Origin: Bombiscardovia apis
GTDB taxonomy: Bacteria; Actinomycetota; Actinomycetes; Actinomycetales; Bifidobacteriaceae
DNA length: 64,000 nucleotides
Assembly: GCF_033095945.1 (NCBI RefSeq)
Contig: NZ_AP026800.1
Coordinates: 1,054,001 to 1,118,000 of the forward strand
Direction: 5' to 3'
Each line of letters opens with the position of its first letter. Position 1 is the stretch's first letter. Both the position numbers and the translations under genes were made by a program. The notes below the pieces were generated by a model. The model saw only the letters and a program-made list of their open reading frames with translations, had not been told where the DNA came from and ran no database searches. Below, in pieces: positions 27,387-37,421 of the stretch.

Positions 27387-28723
27387 TGCCGCACCTGCCC
27401 TGTTCCGTAGCCAATCCATTTAGTCGTCGTCAACTCATTCAACCCCATCGGCCCTCTGGCATGCAACTTTTGGGTAGAAATTCCTAATTCTGCACCCATG
27501 CCAAACATCTCGCCGTCTGTAAAACGAGTAGAAGCGTTGACCATAACTACAGCCGAGTCTACCCTACTGGAAAAACGCTCAATGGCATTGTAGTCTTGCG
27601 CAAGAATAGCTTCGGTATGGCCGGTTGAATGGTTGTTGATATGGTCGATGGCTTGATCAATAGAATCAACAATTTTAAGGCCCATAGTTAAAGCTAGGTA
27701 TTCCTCATCCCAATCTTCCGGCTGAGCCTTGCGCACTAACTCAAGAGGCAGAGCGCTCTCTTGTTGCTTCTGAAGACCTGCTATGAGGTCATAAGAAATA
27801 GTATCTAAGCGCAGTTCCACTTGCGCTGCGGTAAGAGCTTGGGCCACCATCGGCACGAACTGGGCAGCTATATCGCGGTGAATGAGCAATTTTTCAGCTG
27901 CATTACACACTCCGACGCGCTGGGTTTTAGCGTTGAGAACAATCGACACTGCCTTGCGCATATCTGCAGAGGAATCGACATAGATGTGAACATTGCCGGC
28001 GCCCGTCTCGATAGTGGGTACTTTGGAATGCTCAACTACGCTCGAAATGAGTCCTTTACCGCCCCTAGGCACCAACAAATCAATGTGACCACGTGCTTCC
28101 ATGAGCGCGCGAGCGCCGGCACGCCCGTATTGGTCAACGCTCGAAATCAAGTCAGGCGAAAAGCCTTGTTGCTCCAGACTGCTCTGCAAAAGTGCAACGG
28201 TGGCTTGGTTAGTGCGCTCGGCTGCGTGACCGCCTCGTAGCAGGACCGCGTTGCCAGACTTGAGGCCTAAACCAGCTACATCGACCGTCACATTTGGCCT
28301 TGCCTCGTAAATCATCGCAACTACGCCCAAAGGCACACGAATCTGGTTGAGCCTCATGCCATTGCCCATCCTATGCCCGCTGACCACTTGCCCTAACGGG
28401 TCGGGCTGCTGAGCCACTTGCTTCAGAGCTTGGGCCGAGTTGGCAATGCGCTCTCGGTCATAGTGCAAGCGGTCGAGCAGTCCGCTACTCATACCAGCAG
28501 CGAAGGCTTCTTGCTCGTCTTGCTCGTTGGCCGCGATGATGGAATCTGCACCTTCGTTGAGGGCATCGGCGAGCGCATGGAGGAGCTCACGGCGAGTTTC
28601 GCTTGTGGCTAGCGCTAAGTCACGCTGAGCTTGAGCTGCCTTATCCGCTTGCTCACACACGTCTGCGAATACGCGTGAGTCGAACTCGTCGGCAGACGTG
28701 CGGCCACTGTCTTGCGCTTTCAT
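27383..28723 (-). CDS. proA: Gamma-glutamyl phosphate reductase
   Basis: ProA reduces gamma-glutamyl phosphate to the semialdehyde in proline synthesis. The 446-residue protein has the aldehyde dehydrogenase fold: [32 protein letters not shown], and the catalytic Cys in [12 protein letters not shown] at about residue 272. ATG follows AGGAGGAGC. No proB is in the window, so the partner kinase is elsewhere. It heads a coupled trio with an uncharacterised gene and nadD. Confidence 0.97.
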   Translation of the reverse strand: MKAQDSGRTSADEFDSRVFADVCEQADKAAQAQRDLALATSETRRELLHALADALNEGADSIIAANEQDEQEAFAAGMSSGLLDRLHYDRERIANSAQALKQVAQQPDPLGQVVSGHRMGNGMRLNQIRVPLGVVAMIYEARPNVTVDVAGLGLKSGNAVLLRGGHAAERTNQATVALLQSSLEQQGFSPDLISSVDQYGRAGARALMEARGHIDLLVPRGGKGLISSVVEHSKVPTIETGAGNVHIYVDSSADMRKAVSIVLNAKTQRVGVCNAAEKLLIHRDIAAQFVPMVAQALTAAQVELRLDTISYDLIAGLQKQQESALPLELVRKAQPEDWDEEYLALTMGLKIVDSIDQAIDHINNHSTGHTEAILAQDYNAIERFSSRVDSAVVMVNASTRFTDGEMFGMGAELGISTQKLHARGPMGLNELTTTKWIGYGTGQVRQ

Positions 28724-28812
28724 GCTCCTCCTTACGCTTGCCTTCAGATGAGCTGAGGCGAACTCGTGTTTCCTACGATTGTAGACCTAGGCAGCTCCCC
28801 TTGAGGCGAGGG

Positions 28813-30117
28813 TCAGTTCACTTGGTCAAGGCCCTCATAGAGGGGGAAGTCTTCGGCCAAAGCGTCGACCTTGGCTTTAAGCGTATCGACATCGGTTTGA
28901 GGGCCTTCTGCGAGCGCTTGGGCGATAATGTCTGCTACCTGCTCGAATTCGGTAGCTCCGAAACCGCGTGTAGCCAGCGCTGCTGTGCCGATACGTAGGC
29001 CTGAGCTCACCGAAGCTGGGCGCGGGTCAAAGGGTACGGTGTTGCGGTTGACGGTAATCCCCACTCGTGCAAGCAGGTCTTCTGCATCTTTACCGGTCAT
29101 GTCACTATGGCGTAAGTCGACCATGACCAGATGCACGTCTGTTCCTCCAGTGAGGACGGAAATGCCCTGTGCTGCGAGCTCAGGGGCACTAAGACGGTCT
29201 GCAATAATGTTGGCACCCTCGAGCGTGCGTTCCATGCGTTCTTTGAATTCGTCACTTCCCGCAATCTTGAAAGCTACTGCTTTGGCTGCGATTACGTGCA
29301 TTAAGGGACCGCCTTGTTCCCCGGGGAAAACAGCCGAGTTGATTGCCTTAGCATATTCTTGACGGGCTAGTATGAATCCCGAACGTGGGCCACCTAATGT
29401 CTTGTGGGCTGTGGAGGAAACGACGTCTGCGTAGGGCACCGGGCTGGGATGTAATCCTGCTGCAACCATTCCTGCAAAGTGGGCCATATCGACCCAGAGC
29501 TTGGCTCCCACTTCGTCGGCGACCTCTTTGAGGGCTTTAAAATCTTCAATACGTGGGTATGCTGACCAGCCGCCGATGATGACGCTCGGGTGTGTTTCCA
29601 AAGCCCGCTGCCGCACGAGTTCGGGGTCAATGAGGAAGGTTTCTGGATTGACGGTGTAGGTTTCGGCCTTATAGTAACGCCCCGAAAAGTTCATTTTCGT
29701 GCCGTGCGTTAAGTGGCCGCCGTGGTCGAGAGCTAAGCCGAGTATGGAGTCTCCAGGCTGAGCGAGCGCTTGGTAAATGGCGGCGTTGGCTTGGGCTCCT
29801 GAGTGAGGCTGCACGTTGGCATAGTCTACTCCAAAGAGATCGACGGCGCGCTGACGGGCTAGGCTTTCGACCTGGTCTACGAACTCGCAGCCACCGTAAT
29901 AGCGTCGGCCCGGATAGCCTTCGGCGTACTTATTGGTGAGCACTGAGCCCTGCGCCTGCAAAACTGCCTTGGGCACAAAGTTCTCAGAAGCAATCATTTC
30001 TAATCCGCCACGCTGACGCTTGAGTTCAGCTTCCAGCAAATCTGCTATCTGCTGATCCGCGCTGTGTAGGCTCTCCTGAAAGATATGAGTGGCTTGTTCT
30101 CTGTCCTGTGCAGTCAT
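28813..30117 (-). CDS. glyA: Serine hydroxymethyltransferase
   Basis: GlyA interconverts serine and glycine, charging tetrahydrofolate with a one-carbon unit that metF can reduce. The 434-residue product has the PLP Lys in [14 protein letters not shown] at about residue 238, [14 protein letters not shown] and [13 protein letters not shown] near the N-terminus. ATG at 30117 follows AGGGGG, and the eight residues before it are not conserved. It is transcribed away from the ABC exporter genes. Confidence 0.97.
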   Translation of the reverse strand: MTAQDREQATHIFQESLHSADQQIADLLEAELKRQRGGLEMIASENFVPKAVLQAQGSVLTNKYAEGYPGRRYYGGCEFVDQVESLARQRAVDLFGVDYANVQPHSGAQANAAIYQALAQPGDSILGLALDHGGHLTHGTKMNFSGRYYKAETYTVNPETFLIDPELVRQRALETHPSVIIGGWSAYPRIEDFKALKEVADEVGAKLWVDMAHFAGMVAAGLHPSPVPYADVVSSTAHKTLGGPRSGFILARQEYAKAINSAVFPGEQGGPLMHVIAAKAVAFKIAGSDEFKERMERTLEGANIIADRLSAPELAAQGISVLTGGTDVHLVMVDLRHSDMTGKDAEDLLARVGITVNRNTVPFDPRPASVSSGLRIGTAALATRGFGATEFEQVADIIAQALAEGPQTDVDTLKAKVDALAEDFPLYEGLDQVN

Positions 30118-30416
30118 GTGTACCCCCTGATTGAAGCTCACAGCACCTCAACACAATTGCCTCGGCCCTGCAAGTGTCTGCTTGTCTCTTATACTGTTAT
30201 ATATACCTGTATTACATTGTTTTTAGCGCTTTTGTGGCGGCTTTCGACTTTGCGAAAGTTGTAGCACTCAGTTGGCTTGTGTGAGCACCGTCGAAAGATT
30301 CGAGTACACGTGCTCAGCCTATCAGCAAGAGCTAAGGCCCAGGCCTAGTGTGTTTAGGCGCTGCAACAAGTTATATGGCAGAGTGTATACAAAAGAGCAG
30401 CAAAAAAGGAGGCACT
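30118..30416. promoter_or_regulatory. Divergent control region between glyA and the ABC exporter
   Basis: The gap has an AT-rich patch with TATATATA (about 30190-30220). Two inverted repeats follow: CTTTCGAC (30241-30248) with GTCGAAAG (30290-30297), and TGAGCAC (30282-30288) with GTGCTCA (30310-30316). Their overlap suggests alternative stems or a nested operator. No regulator gene is adjacent. Confidence 0.45.
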
Positions 30417-32237
30417 GTGACCGAAGCCACAGAAGGCGGGTCTGTCGCGCAGCTGGAGGAGGAGCGGCCAAAACAAGTGGTGCGCACCCTGCTTCACTCT
30501 TTGCGCGATTATAAAAAGGCAAGTTTGCTGGCACCCGCATACGTTTTCGTCGAGAGCGTGTTAGAGATTGTTATTCTGACGATTATGGCCGTGCTCATCG
30601 ATCGCGGTGTTTCGGGTCAGTCCATGCCCGACATTTTTAAATTCGGTCTTATCTTGCTGTGCTGCTCGGCAGTGTCGCTTTTCTGCGGTTTTATGTCAGG
30701 TAAGTATGCGGCTATTGCCTCCTCTGGCTTCGCTAAGAACTTGCGCCATGACCTCTTTGACCAGGTACAGTCGTTCTCTTTCACCAACATTGACCGCTTC
30801 TCTACAGGCTCGATTATTACCCGTCTGACTACGGACGTTACCAACCTGCAAAACGCCTATCAGATGATTATCCGAATCGGCGTACGAGCTCCCATTATGG
30901 TCGTCGTGGCTTGGCTCTTCTCCTTCCGTATTTCGCATTCCATCTCTATGGTCTTCCTCGCAGCGGTACCCATATTGGGAATCGGTCTCATTGGCCTATC
31001 GGTGTATGTGCACCCACTCTTTGAGAAGGTTTTCCATACATACGACCATCTCAATGCCGTAGTCGAAGAGAACGTGCAGGGCATCCGAGTGGTGAAGTCT
31101 TACAACCGCGAAGACTTTGAAAACCGCAAGTTTGGCCGTATCTCCTTGGCTATTTACAACTACTTCAGCAAGGCTGAGAAGGTCATGAGCTTCACGGTTC
31201 CCTTGCTGAACTTCTGCATCTATGCCTCGCTTATCCTTATCTCTTGGCTAGGTGCCAAGCAGATTGTGGCATCAGGCAATAACTCTGCAATGGGCTTAAC
31301 TACTGGCGACTTAACAGCTTTGGTTACCTATGCTATGCAAATTCTTATGGCTATGAATATGGTTGCCATGATTGTGGTCATGGTCATCATCTCACAAGCC
31401 TCCGCAGAGCGCATTTGCCAGGTACTTCAAGAGGAATCGACCGTGCGTGATCCTACACATCCTCTTATGGAAGTGCCGAACGGCTCTATTGAATTCGACC
31501 AGGTGGGCTTCCGCTACTCTGATCAGTCAGAAAAGCCCGTGCTCGATAATATCAATCTGTCCATCGCATCAGGCCAAACCATCGGAATCGTTGGCGGCAC
31601 TGGCTCTTCCAAGTCCAGTTTGGTGCAGCTTATCCCCCGCCTCTACGATGTTACTTCCGGATCGTTGAAGGTGGGCGGACAAGACGTGCGCGAGTACGAT
31701 TTGGAAGTTTTGCGAGACCAAGTCGCTATGGTCTTACAAAAGAATGTGCTCTTCTCTGGTACCATTGCTGAAAACTTGCGCTGGGGCAACCCTGATGCTA
31801 CAGACGAGCAGCTCCGCCACGCCTGCCAGCTAGCCCAGGCAGATGGCTTCATCCAAGAGTTCCCTGACAAGTACCAGACGCACATCGAGCAGGGCGGATC
31901 CAACGTTTCGGGCGGGCAACGCCAGCGCCTCTGCATAGCTCGCGCCCTGCTGAAGAAGCCGAAGATTCTCATCTTGGACGATTCCACATCGGCAGTTGAT
32001 ACCAAGACTGACCAGCTCATTCGCCAAGCTTTCACTAGCGAAATTCCGGACACTACCAAAATTATCATTGCGCAGAGGGTGGCCTCAGTCCAAGATTCCG
32101 ACCGTATTGTAGTGCTTGATAATGGCCAGATTCTCGACACCGGCACCCACGAGCAACTGCTGCAATCCTGCGACGAATACCGTTCTATTTATGAATCACA
32201 AACCAACAACCAGCCCCAAGGAGATGATCTTCAATGA
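30417..32237 (+). CDS. ABC exporter half-transporter, degenerate ATP site subunit
   Basis: The 606-residue protein has a six-helix exporter membrane domain (about 20-330) and a nucleotide-binding domain. Walker A reads GGTGSSKSS (about 393-401), with Ser in place of the invariant Gly before Lys. The signature VSGGQ is intact at about 497-501. Walker B is ILILDD with Asp522 where the catalytic Glu should be. This pattern defines the inactive-site half of heterodimeric multidrug exporters of the BmrCD/LmrCD type. GTG at 30417 follows AGGAGG and is preferred over earlier frames. It overlaps its partner by four bases. Confidence 0.92.
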   Translation: MTEATEGGSVAQLEEERPKQVVRTLLHSLRDYKKASLLAPAYVFVESVLEIVILTIMAVLIDRGVSGQSMPDIFKFGLILLCCSAVSLFCGFMSGKYAAIASSGFAKNLRHDLFDQVQSFSFTNIDRFSTGSIITRLTTDVTNLQNAYQMIIRIGVRAPIMVVVAWLFSFRISHSISMVFLAAVPILGIGLIGLSVYVHPLFEKVFHTYDHLNAVVEENVQGIRVVKSYNREDFENRKFGRISLAIYNYFSKAEKVMSFTVPLLNFCIYASLILISWLGAKQIVASGNNSAMGLTTGDLTALVTYAMQILMAMNMVAMIVVMVIISQASAERICQVLQEESTVRDPTHPLMEVPNGSIEFDQVGFRYSDQSEKPVLDNINLSIASGQTIGIVGGTGSSKSSLVQLIPRLYDVTSGSLKVGGQDVREYDLEVLRDQVAMVLQKNVLFSGTIAENLRWGNPDATDEQLRHACQLAQADGFIQEFPDKYQTHIEQGGSNVSGGQRQRLCIARALLKKPKILILDDSTSAVDTKTDQLIRQAFTSEIPDTTKIIIAQRVASVQDSDRIVVLDNGQILDTGTHEQLLQSCDEYRSIYESQTNNQPQGDDLQ

Positions 32238-34246
32238 GCGCGAAGTCCTCTCAACATGAGCAAGCTGGCCTCCAACGCGCCACACCCGGCACGACCAAAC
32301 GCCTCTTTAGCTACATTTTGCAGTACAAGTGGCAGGTTGCCGTTATCGTAGTGAGCATCGTAATTTCGGCTGCATCGCAGGCGGCTTCGGCCCTTTTCTT
32401 GCAAACGCTGATTGACAAGTACATCCTGCCCTTGGTCGGAAGCAAGAATCCTTCTTGGGAACCACTGGTGCAGATGCTCATTATGATGGGCTGCTTATAT
32501 GCAGTGGGCACTTTTGCAGCATGGCTGTGGTCGTGGCTGGTCGTAAGCGTAGAGCAAGGCACGCTTAAAGACATTCGAGACCAGATGTTTGCCCACCAGC
32601 AGCAGCTACCCATCCGATACTTCGACACCCACGAGCATGGCGACACCATGAGCCGCTACACCAACGACACCGACACCCTGCGCCAGGCCATTTCTCAGTC
32701 CTTCCCGCAGATGTTTTCGTCCATTATTGCCGCCTTGGCTGCGCTGATTTCTATGCTCTGGCTCTCGGTGCCCTTTACCCTCTTTACCTTGGCATTTACG
32801 GCTTTCCTCATCTTTGTAGTGCGAAAAATCGTGACTCGAAGCGGCCTCTACTTTGTTAAGCAGCAGCAGGAGTTGGGCGGCGTCAACGCTTTTGTTGAGG
32901 AAGCTGTTGGCGGGCAGAAGGTTATCAAGGTCTTCAACCACGAAGATGCCACTGCGCAGACTTTCGCTAGCAAGAATGAAGCCCTCTTTGAAGCATCGGC
33001 AGAGGCCAACACTTACGGCAATGTAACCATGCCCATCGTGGGCAATATGGGCTACGTGCTCTACGTATTGATGGCAATTTTGGGCGGTATTGCTGGCATT
33101 GCCGGCTGGAGCAACTTCGGCTTGGGCGGGGCTGGCACGCTTACCCTAGGCACCATTATCTCCCTGCTCACCCTCTCGCGCTCTTTCATCAACCCCATCG
33201 GCCAGGTTTCCATGCAGTTCAACATGGTCATGATGGCCTTGGCTGGCGCTTCACGTATCTTTGCCTTGATGGATGAACCAGTAGAGTCCGACGAGGGAAG
33301 CGTCAAACTGGTCTCCGTGGAGCTCGGCTCTGATGGTAAGACCATGACAGAAGCCGATCACGAAACTGGTCACTGGGCTTGGAAGCGCGCCGCAGATGAT
33401 GATGGCACGCGCTCCCTGGCAGCAGCAGCCAAGCTGCGTGGAGATGCCCGAAAAGTAGCAGAGAAAGCCAAGGAAGTGGCCGTCACCTCTCCTGATGGTC
33501 GCTATACCCTATTGAAGGGTGATGTGCGCTTTACTGACGTCACTTTCGGATACAACCCTGACAAGCCGGTCTTGCACGACATTACCTGGTTCGCTGAACC
33601 GGGCCAGAAGATGGCTTTGGTAGGCGCTACGGGCGCTGGTAAGACTACGATTACCAACCTCATTAACCGCTTCTACGACATTCAAGAAGGGCAGATTCTC
33701 TACGACGGCATCGACGTGAAGAACATCTGCAAGCCCGACCTGCGCAGGTCTTTAGGCATCGTGCTACAAGATGTGAACCTTTTCACCGGCACTGTGCTCG
33801 ACAATATCCGCTACGGTCGCCTTGATGCCACCGACGAAGAGTGCATAGCAGCTGCCAAGCTCACCAATGCTGACGGCTTTATCCGCATGCTCCCCGATGG
33901 TTATCAGACCGTATTGGAAGGTGATGGCTCCGGTCTTTCCCAAGGCCAGCGCCAGCTGATTTCGATTGCTCGCGCCGCCGTGGCTGACCCACCGGCCATG
34001 ATTTTGGACGAGGCCACCAGCTCTATCGATACCCGCACTGAGGAAGTGGTGCAAAAGGGCATGGATAATCTGATGAAGGGGCGGACCACCTTCGTTATCG
34101 CCCACCGTCTCTCTACCGTGCGCAACTCCGACGTCATCATGGTCTTGGACCACGGTCGCATCATTGAGCGCGGCAACCACGAAGAGCTCATCGCTCAAAA
34201 GGGCGAGTACTATCAGCTCTACACCGGAGCACTCGAACTAGAGTAG
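32234..34246 (+). CDS. ABC exporter half-transporter, catalytic subunit with linker insertion
   Basis: The 670-residue partner overlaps the upstream gene as ATGA. It has an exporter membrane domain, canonical Walker A GATGAGKTT (about 464-472) and Walker B with catalytic Glu in MILDEATSS (Glu593). Its signature is the degenerate LSQGQ (568-572). With its neighbour it gives one complete and one crippled ATP site. A charged, Ala-rich insertion of about 65 residues (about 362-430, with KLRGDARKVAEKAKEV) separates the membrane and ATP domains. Substrate could be drugs, lipids or peptides. Confidence 0.93.
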   Translation: MSAKSSQHEQAGLQRATPGTTKRLFSYILQYKWQVAVIVVSIVISAASQAASALFLQTLIDKYILPLVGSKNPSWEPLVQMLIMMGCLYAVGTFAAWLWSWLVVSVEQGTLKDIRDQMFAHQQQLPIRYFDTHEHGDTMSRYTNDTDTLRQAISQSFPQMFSSIIAALAALISMLWLSVPFTLFTLAFTAFLIFVVRKIVTRSGLYFVKQQQELGGVNAFVEEAVGGQKVIKVFNHEDATAQTFASKNEALFEASAEANTYGNVTMPIVGNMGYVLYVLMAILGGIAGIAGWSNFGLGGAGTLTLGTIISLLTLSRSFINPIGQVSMQFNMVMMALAGASRIFALMDEPVESDEGSVKLVSVELGSDGKTMTEADHETGHWAWKRAADDDGTRSLAAAAKLRGDARKVAEKAKEVAVTSPDGRYTLLKGDVRFTDVTFGYNPDKPVLHDITWFAEPGQKMALVGATGAGKTTITNLINRFYDIQEGQILYDGIDVKNICKPDLRRSLGIVLQDVNLFTGTVLDNIRYGRLDATDEECIAAAKLTNADGFIRMLPDGYQTVLEGDGSGLSQGQRQLISIARAAVADPPAMILDEATSSIDTRTEEVVQKGMDNLMKGRTTFVIAHRLSTVRNSDVIMVLDHGRIIERGNHEELIAQKGEYYQLYTGALELE

Positions 34247-34266
34247 TTCCTAGCCTCATACAGGTA

Positions 34267-34320
34267 ATGGCACGTATCTCGCACCCAAATTGGGGGTGCG
34301 AAGTATGTGCCATTTTTCTT
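34267..34320 (+). terminator. Rho-independent terminator of the ABC exporter operon
   Basis: ATGGCACGTATCTCGCACCC (from 34267) pairs with the complementary stretch ending at 34313 around AAATTG, with a few mismatches, and runs into TTTTTCTT. It lies 20 bases past the second stop. Confidence 0.9.
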
Positions 34321-34373
34321 GCTCAGTGGCTGAAAACTCGCAATGTGAGCAGACTGCGCCCTGCTTTAGGCGA

Positions 34374-35072
34374 TTAGAGGTCCTTCTTCTGGTAAGTGTG
34401 TATGGAGAAGGCTATGGAGAGTGCTACAGTGCCGATTGCTAGGCATATACCTAGAGCTGTCGTGCGCACAGTGCTTGCGCTGAGAAAATCAACAATATGC
34501 AGAAATATTGCCGTCCAATCCCAAGGGGCGCGAGAGGCCAGCAGTCCGATAACTGCCAAACCTGCAACACTGAAGCCTAAACCTCTCATCACGCTCATAC
34601 TGCTGAACCGGTACAGGAACGGTGTAACGATGCCGGTAAGTATCAAAACGAGTAATATGCAAACTCCGCTGGTGGCCAGTATCGGCATGTCAACAGGAGT
34701 GCCCGTTAATCGCAGAATTACAGGCACCAGCAGTAGTCCAACTAGATAGGCAACTATGTTGACACTAATCTGCAAGTATCGACCTAAGACCTGCCGCCTA
34801 CGCGAAATGGGAATCATGCCATCCAAACGAACATCCCCAAACTGCTCAGTAATCATGAAGGGATACATGTTGAAAATTACCGTCATAAAACCGACACTGC
34901 CGCCCACTGCACCCAAAACTCCAGAACCGAATTCTGCCGTCTTAAGACCGAGAACTCCCATTACTGCTGACATAAGAATCGGTAAACCAAGGATTATCAG
35001 TATGCCGCTGGCCTTTCCGTAAGCATCCATACGGGCCTTGTCGAGTCTGGCTTGTGCGATGATATCATTCAT
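34374..35072 (-). CDS. ABC-2 type transporter permease
   Basis: The 232-residue membrane protein has six predicted helices and the six-helix layout of ABC-2 permeases, with a short N-terminal cytoplasmic part DIIAQARLDKARMDAYGKAS. The motif MIPISRRRQVLGRYLQISVNI between helices is typical of the YtrC/YtrF-like group. It overlaps the ATPase stop by four bases, so it is coupled. With the GntR gene it forms a three-gene operon of the YtrA type, often linked to cell-envelope stress or peptide antibiotic response. Confidence 0.88.
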   Translation of the reverse strand: MNDIIAQARLDKARMDAYGKASGILIILGLPILMSAVMGVLGLKTAEFGSGVLGAVGGSVGFMTVIFNMYPFMITEQFGDVRLDGMIPISRRRQVLGRYLQISVNIVAYLVGLLLVPVILRLTGTPVDMPILATSGVCILLVLILTGIVTPFLYRFSSMSVMRGLGFSVAGLAVIGLLASRAPWDWTAIFLHIVDFLSASTVRTTALGICLAIGTVALSIAFSIHTYQKKDL

Positions 35073-36079
35073 GACTTTACCGTCTCTTGTTCGTCCTCTA
35101 AGCTCTTGCCGCTGATACCGGTCTCATAACCACTTTTTAACAACTTACCGGTTAGCCGAATAATGTCGTCGAATCCCGGGCGCTCTTGCTGGTAGCGGCC
35201 TTTGGCAGAGTCGGTTACCGTCTGCCCCGGTTCTCCCCCGCTTATGAAAGCTTGCACATGCTCGGCAGCAACCAAGGCGTCGAAACCGGTCGAAAACTCA
35301 TGGATGCCGACTGCTAGCTGGCGTTGGCTTGAATTGAGATCGCCCGGAGCTCCGTGAATGAGCGCGAACGCATCCTCGAACTCGTCTCGCGGCCCGGTGT
35401 AATAGAGCGAACCGCCGTTGATATAGGTGATGAAGTCTGCCACTCGTTCAAGGTCTGAGGTGATATGGGTAGAGAAGAGCACCGAGTGCTGGCCGTCGGC
35501 AATATAATCAGCCAATAAATCCATGAGCTCGTCTCGTGCTAATATGTCTAGGCCGGCTGTGGGCTCGTCCAAAATAAGTAGCCGGGCATCGTGGCTGAGA
35601 GCGACCGCTAGCATGAGCTTCATCTGCATACCGCGCGAAAGCTCTTTGACTTTCTTCTTAGCTCCTAGTCCAAAACGGTCTAAATACGCTTGGAAAGTGG
35701 TCTGGTTCCAGGCTGGATACAGGGGTGCCATAGCCTTGCCGCAGCGTTCCACCGTCCACAGGTCTACGAAGTATGAGGTATCGAAGACTACTCCCAGCTG
35801 TGATTTCACGCGCTCTTCTTGGGCGATATTATCCATGCCCAGCATTTCGATAGAGCCCTGGTCTCGCTTGGTCATGTTGAGCATGAGCCGAATCATCGTA
35901 GACTTACCGGCGCCGTTTGGCCCGATCAAGCCCATAATGTAGCCCATGGGCAGATCGAAAGTGACATCGCCCAGACTAAAAGGCTGACCGGCACCATCGC
36001 TGTGCTTAGCCTCGTATCGCTTGCCAACATCGTTGACACGTAGGGCGTAGGTAAGGTCGCCCTGAATACTTTGCTTCAT
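35069..36079 (-). CDS. ABC transporter ATP-binding protein
   Basis: The 336-residue ATPase has Walker A GPNGAGKST (about 46-54), signature LSRGMQMKL rather than LSGGQ, Walker B LLILDEPTAGLD and the switch His in FSTHITSDLERVADFI. The last 100 residues form an accessory domain of the DrrA_C type. It partners the ABC-2 permease encoded downstream and is controlled by the GntR gene upstream. ATG at 36079 is preferred to the TTG at 36103. Substrate is unknown. Confidence 0.92.
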   Translation of the reverse strand: MKQSIQGDLTYALRVNDVGKRYEAKHSDGAGQPFSLGDVTFDLPMGYIMGLIGPNGAGKSTMIRLMLNMTKRDQGSIEMLGMDNIAQEERVKSQLGVVFDTSYFVDLWTVERCGKAMAPLYPAWNQTTFQAYLDRFGLGAKKKVKELSRGMQMKLMLAVALSHDARLLILDEPTAGLDILARDELMDLLADYIADGQHSVLFSTHITSDLERVADFITYINGGSLYYTGPRDEFEDAFALIHGAPGDLNSSQRQLAVGIHEFSTGFDALVAAEHVQAFISGGEPGQTVTDSAKGRYQQERPGFDDIIRLTGKLLKSGYETGISGKSLEDEQETVKS

Positions 36080-36117
36080 GGTATGCTCTTTCTTTGCTCG
36101 CAACCCAGCTTTCAGCC

Positions 36118-36498
36118 TTACGAATACAACTCAGCGGCAATGCGGTCGAGCATGGCATGCAAGTCAGTTTGCGCCATACCTGCCGCTTGTGCAGCCTGTA
36201 GAGCCTGGCTCAAATTGGAGTGAACCTGTTGAGTCAGCTGCTCATGCATACGCTCGTTGCCCCGGTCCATAACGAAGCTGCCCTTGCCCTGCACGTTTTC
36301 TATAATGCCCTCTTGAGCAAGTTCGTTGTAGGCTCGAGTGACGGTCAGTACCGAGATGCGCAAGTCCTTAGCAAGCGTACGCAAGGAGGGCAGTGCCTCC
36401 CCCGCCTTGAGTTCGCCATTGAGAACCGCAGCCCGAATTTGGTCTTCAATTTGCTGATAGATGGGTTGACCGGACACGGATGAGATGATCAGTTTCAC
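36118..36498 (-). CDS. GntR-family (YtrA-like) transcriptional repressor
   Basis: The 126-residue protein starts KLIISSVSGQPIYQQIEDQI. The winged-helix domain (about 8-72) has LRTLAKDLRISVLTVTRAYNEL and the wing IIENVQGKGSFV; a short helical dimerisation tail follows. The small tail identifies the YtrA subgroup, which represses its own ABC operon. GTG at 36498 follows AAGGGG; the longer frame to 36561 is less likely. A promoter with a palindrome in its spacer lies at 36586-36614 and fits autorepression. Confidence 0.92.
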   Translation of the reverse strand: MKLIISSVSGQPIYQQIEDQIRAAVLNGELKAGEALPSLRTLAKDLRISVLTVTRAYNELAQEGIIENVQGKGSFVMDRGNERMHEQLTQQVHSNLSQALQAAQAAGMAQTDLHAMLDRIAAELYS

Positions 36499-36575
36499 CC
36501 TAGCCCCTTTCTGTGTAAGTGATGACAGTCCAGTTTCCTCGTACGAACCAGGCACAAGCAAACAACTGTTGTACT

Positions 36576-36614
36576 GTCATATATGACTATATAACAGTTA
36601 GAGTAACTGTGCAA
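36576..36614 (-). promoter_or_regulatory. Promoter and operators of the GntR-ABC operon
   Basis: On the minus strand, -35 TTGCAC (36609-36614) and -10 TATAGT (36586-36591) are separated by 17 bases. ACAGTTA-GAG-TAACTGT (36594-36610), a perfect palindrome, fills the spacer. GTCATATATGAC (36576-36587), a second perfect palindrome, covers the -10 edge. Binding of GntR at either would block RNA polymerase. Confidence 0.75.
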
Positions 36615-36676
36615 GTCATCAGCATAACAGTTGCGCATTCGTTGGAATTACAGCGAAATAGCGGAGCATCGATGGC

Positions 36677-37372
36677 TTACAGAAGCTGCGGAGCCTGGGC
36701 AAAATCGCGGATAGCACCATCTGCCTCACGCGTGATGGCATCCCAATCAGAAGCCGACGACTCGTCGTACATGGCCCAAGCCTTCATCCCAGCCCGGTGA
36801 GCTGACTTGACTGCTATGAGCAAGTCTTCAAAAACTGTGCAATGGCTCGGTTCAATGCCAAGTCTGCTCGCCGCCAGCAAGTAAATATCGGGCTCTTCCT
36901 TGCCCTTGCTGTGCGCATCATCGACGCTACAAACGTGGTCAAAGTAGTCTTTCATCTGAGCATGCCCTAAAGCAGCTTCTCGTAGGCGCGGCGGCAAGCT
37001 CGTGGCCACAGCCAAGCGAGCCCCGCTCTCGCGCAGGCTGCGCAAATAGCTCACCGCATGAGGCTTAGGGCTGACCGCGATGGCATAGAGCAGCTGAGCA
37101 TCATCATTCCACTCATCTACCAAATCTTGGGCGCTTTCCTGCAAGTTAAAACGCTCAACAGTGTATTGAGCAATTGCCCCAGTTTGCATAGACGCCACGT
37201 GGGCCGCATAGTCGGCTGGCATCTCAATATGACGGCGACCAAAAAAGCGGCGGTCAATCTCTCGCCAAATGCCCATCGAATCAAGCAGGGTGCCGTCCAA
37301 ATCAAAAATGGCAGCCTTACCAGCGTTAACACCGCGCTCGACCCCGCCCGTAGCATCGCTTTCTTGACTCAT
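36677..37372 (-). CDS. HAD-family phosphatase (phosphoglucomutase-like)
   Basis: The 231-residue protein has AAIFDLDGTLLDSMGIW near residue 20, a helical cap, VATSLPP (motif II), a Lys in KGKEEPDIYL and CTVFEDLLIAVKSA (motif III/IV). This is the HAD subfamily I order shared with beta-phosphoglucomutase and sugar phosphatases. The substrate cannot be inferred. ATG at 37372 is the start with sensible upstream sequence. It is transcribed after recN but the 50-base gap has no clear promoter. Confidence 0.87.
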   Translation of the reverse strand: MSQESDATGGVERGVNAGKAAIFDLDGTLLDSMGIWREIDRRFFGRRHIEMPADYAAHVASMQTGAIAQYTVERFNLQESAQDLVDEWNDDAQLLYAIAVSPKPHAVSYLRSLRESGARLAVATSLPPRLREAALGHAQMKDYFDHVCSVDDAHSKGKEEPDIYLLAASRLGIEPSHCTVFEDLLIAVKSAHRAGMKAWAMYDESSASDWDAITREADGAIRDFAQAPQLL

Positions 37373-37421
37373 AACCCACACCCCTCGCCCAAATATGTAG
37401 AACTTCTCAGGCTATCAGTGC

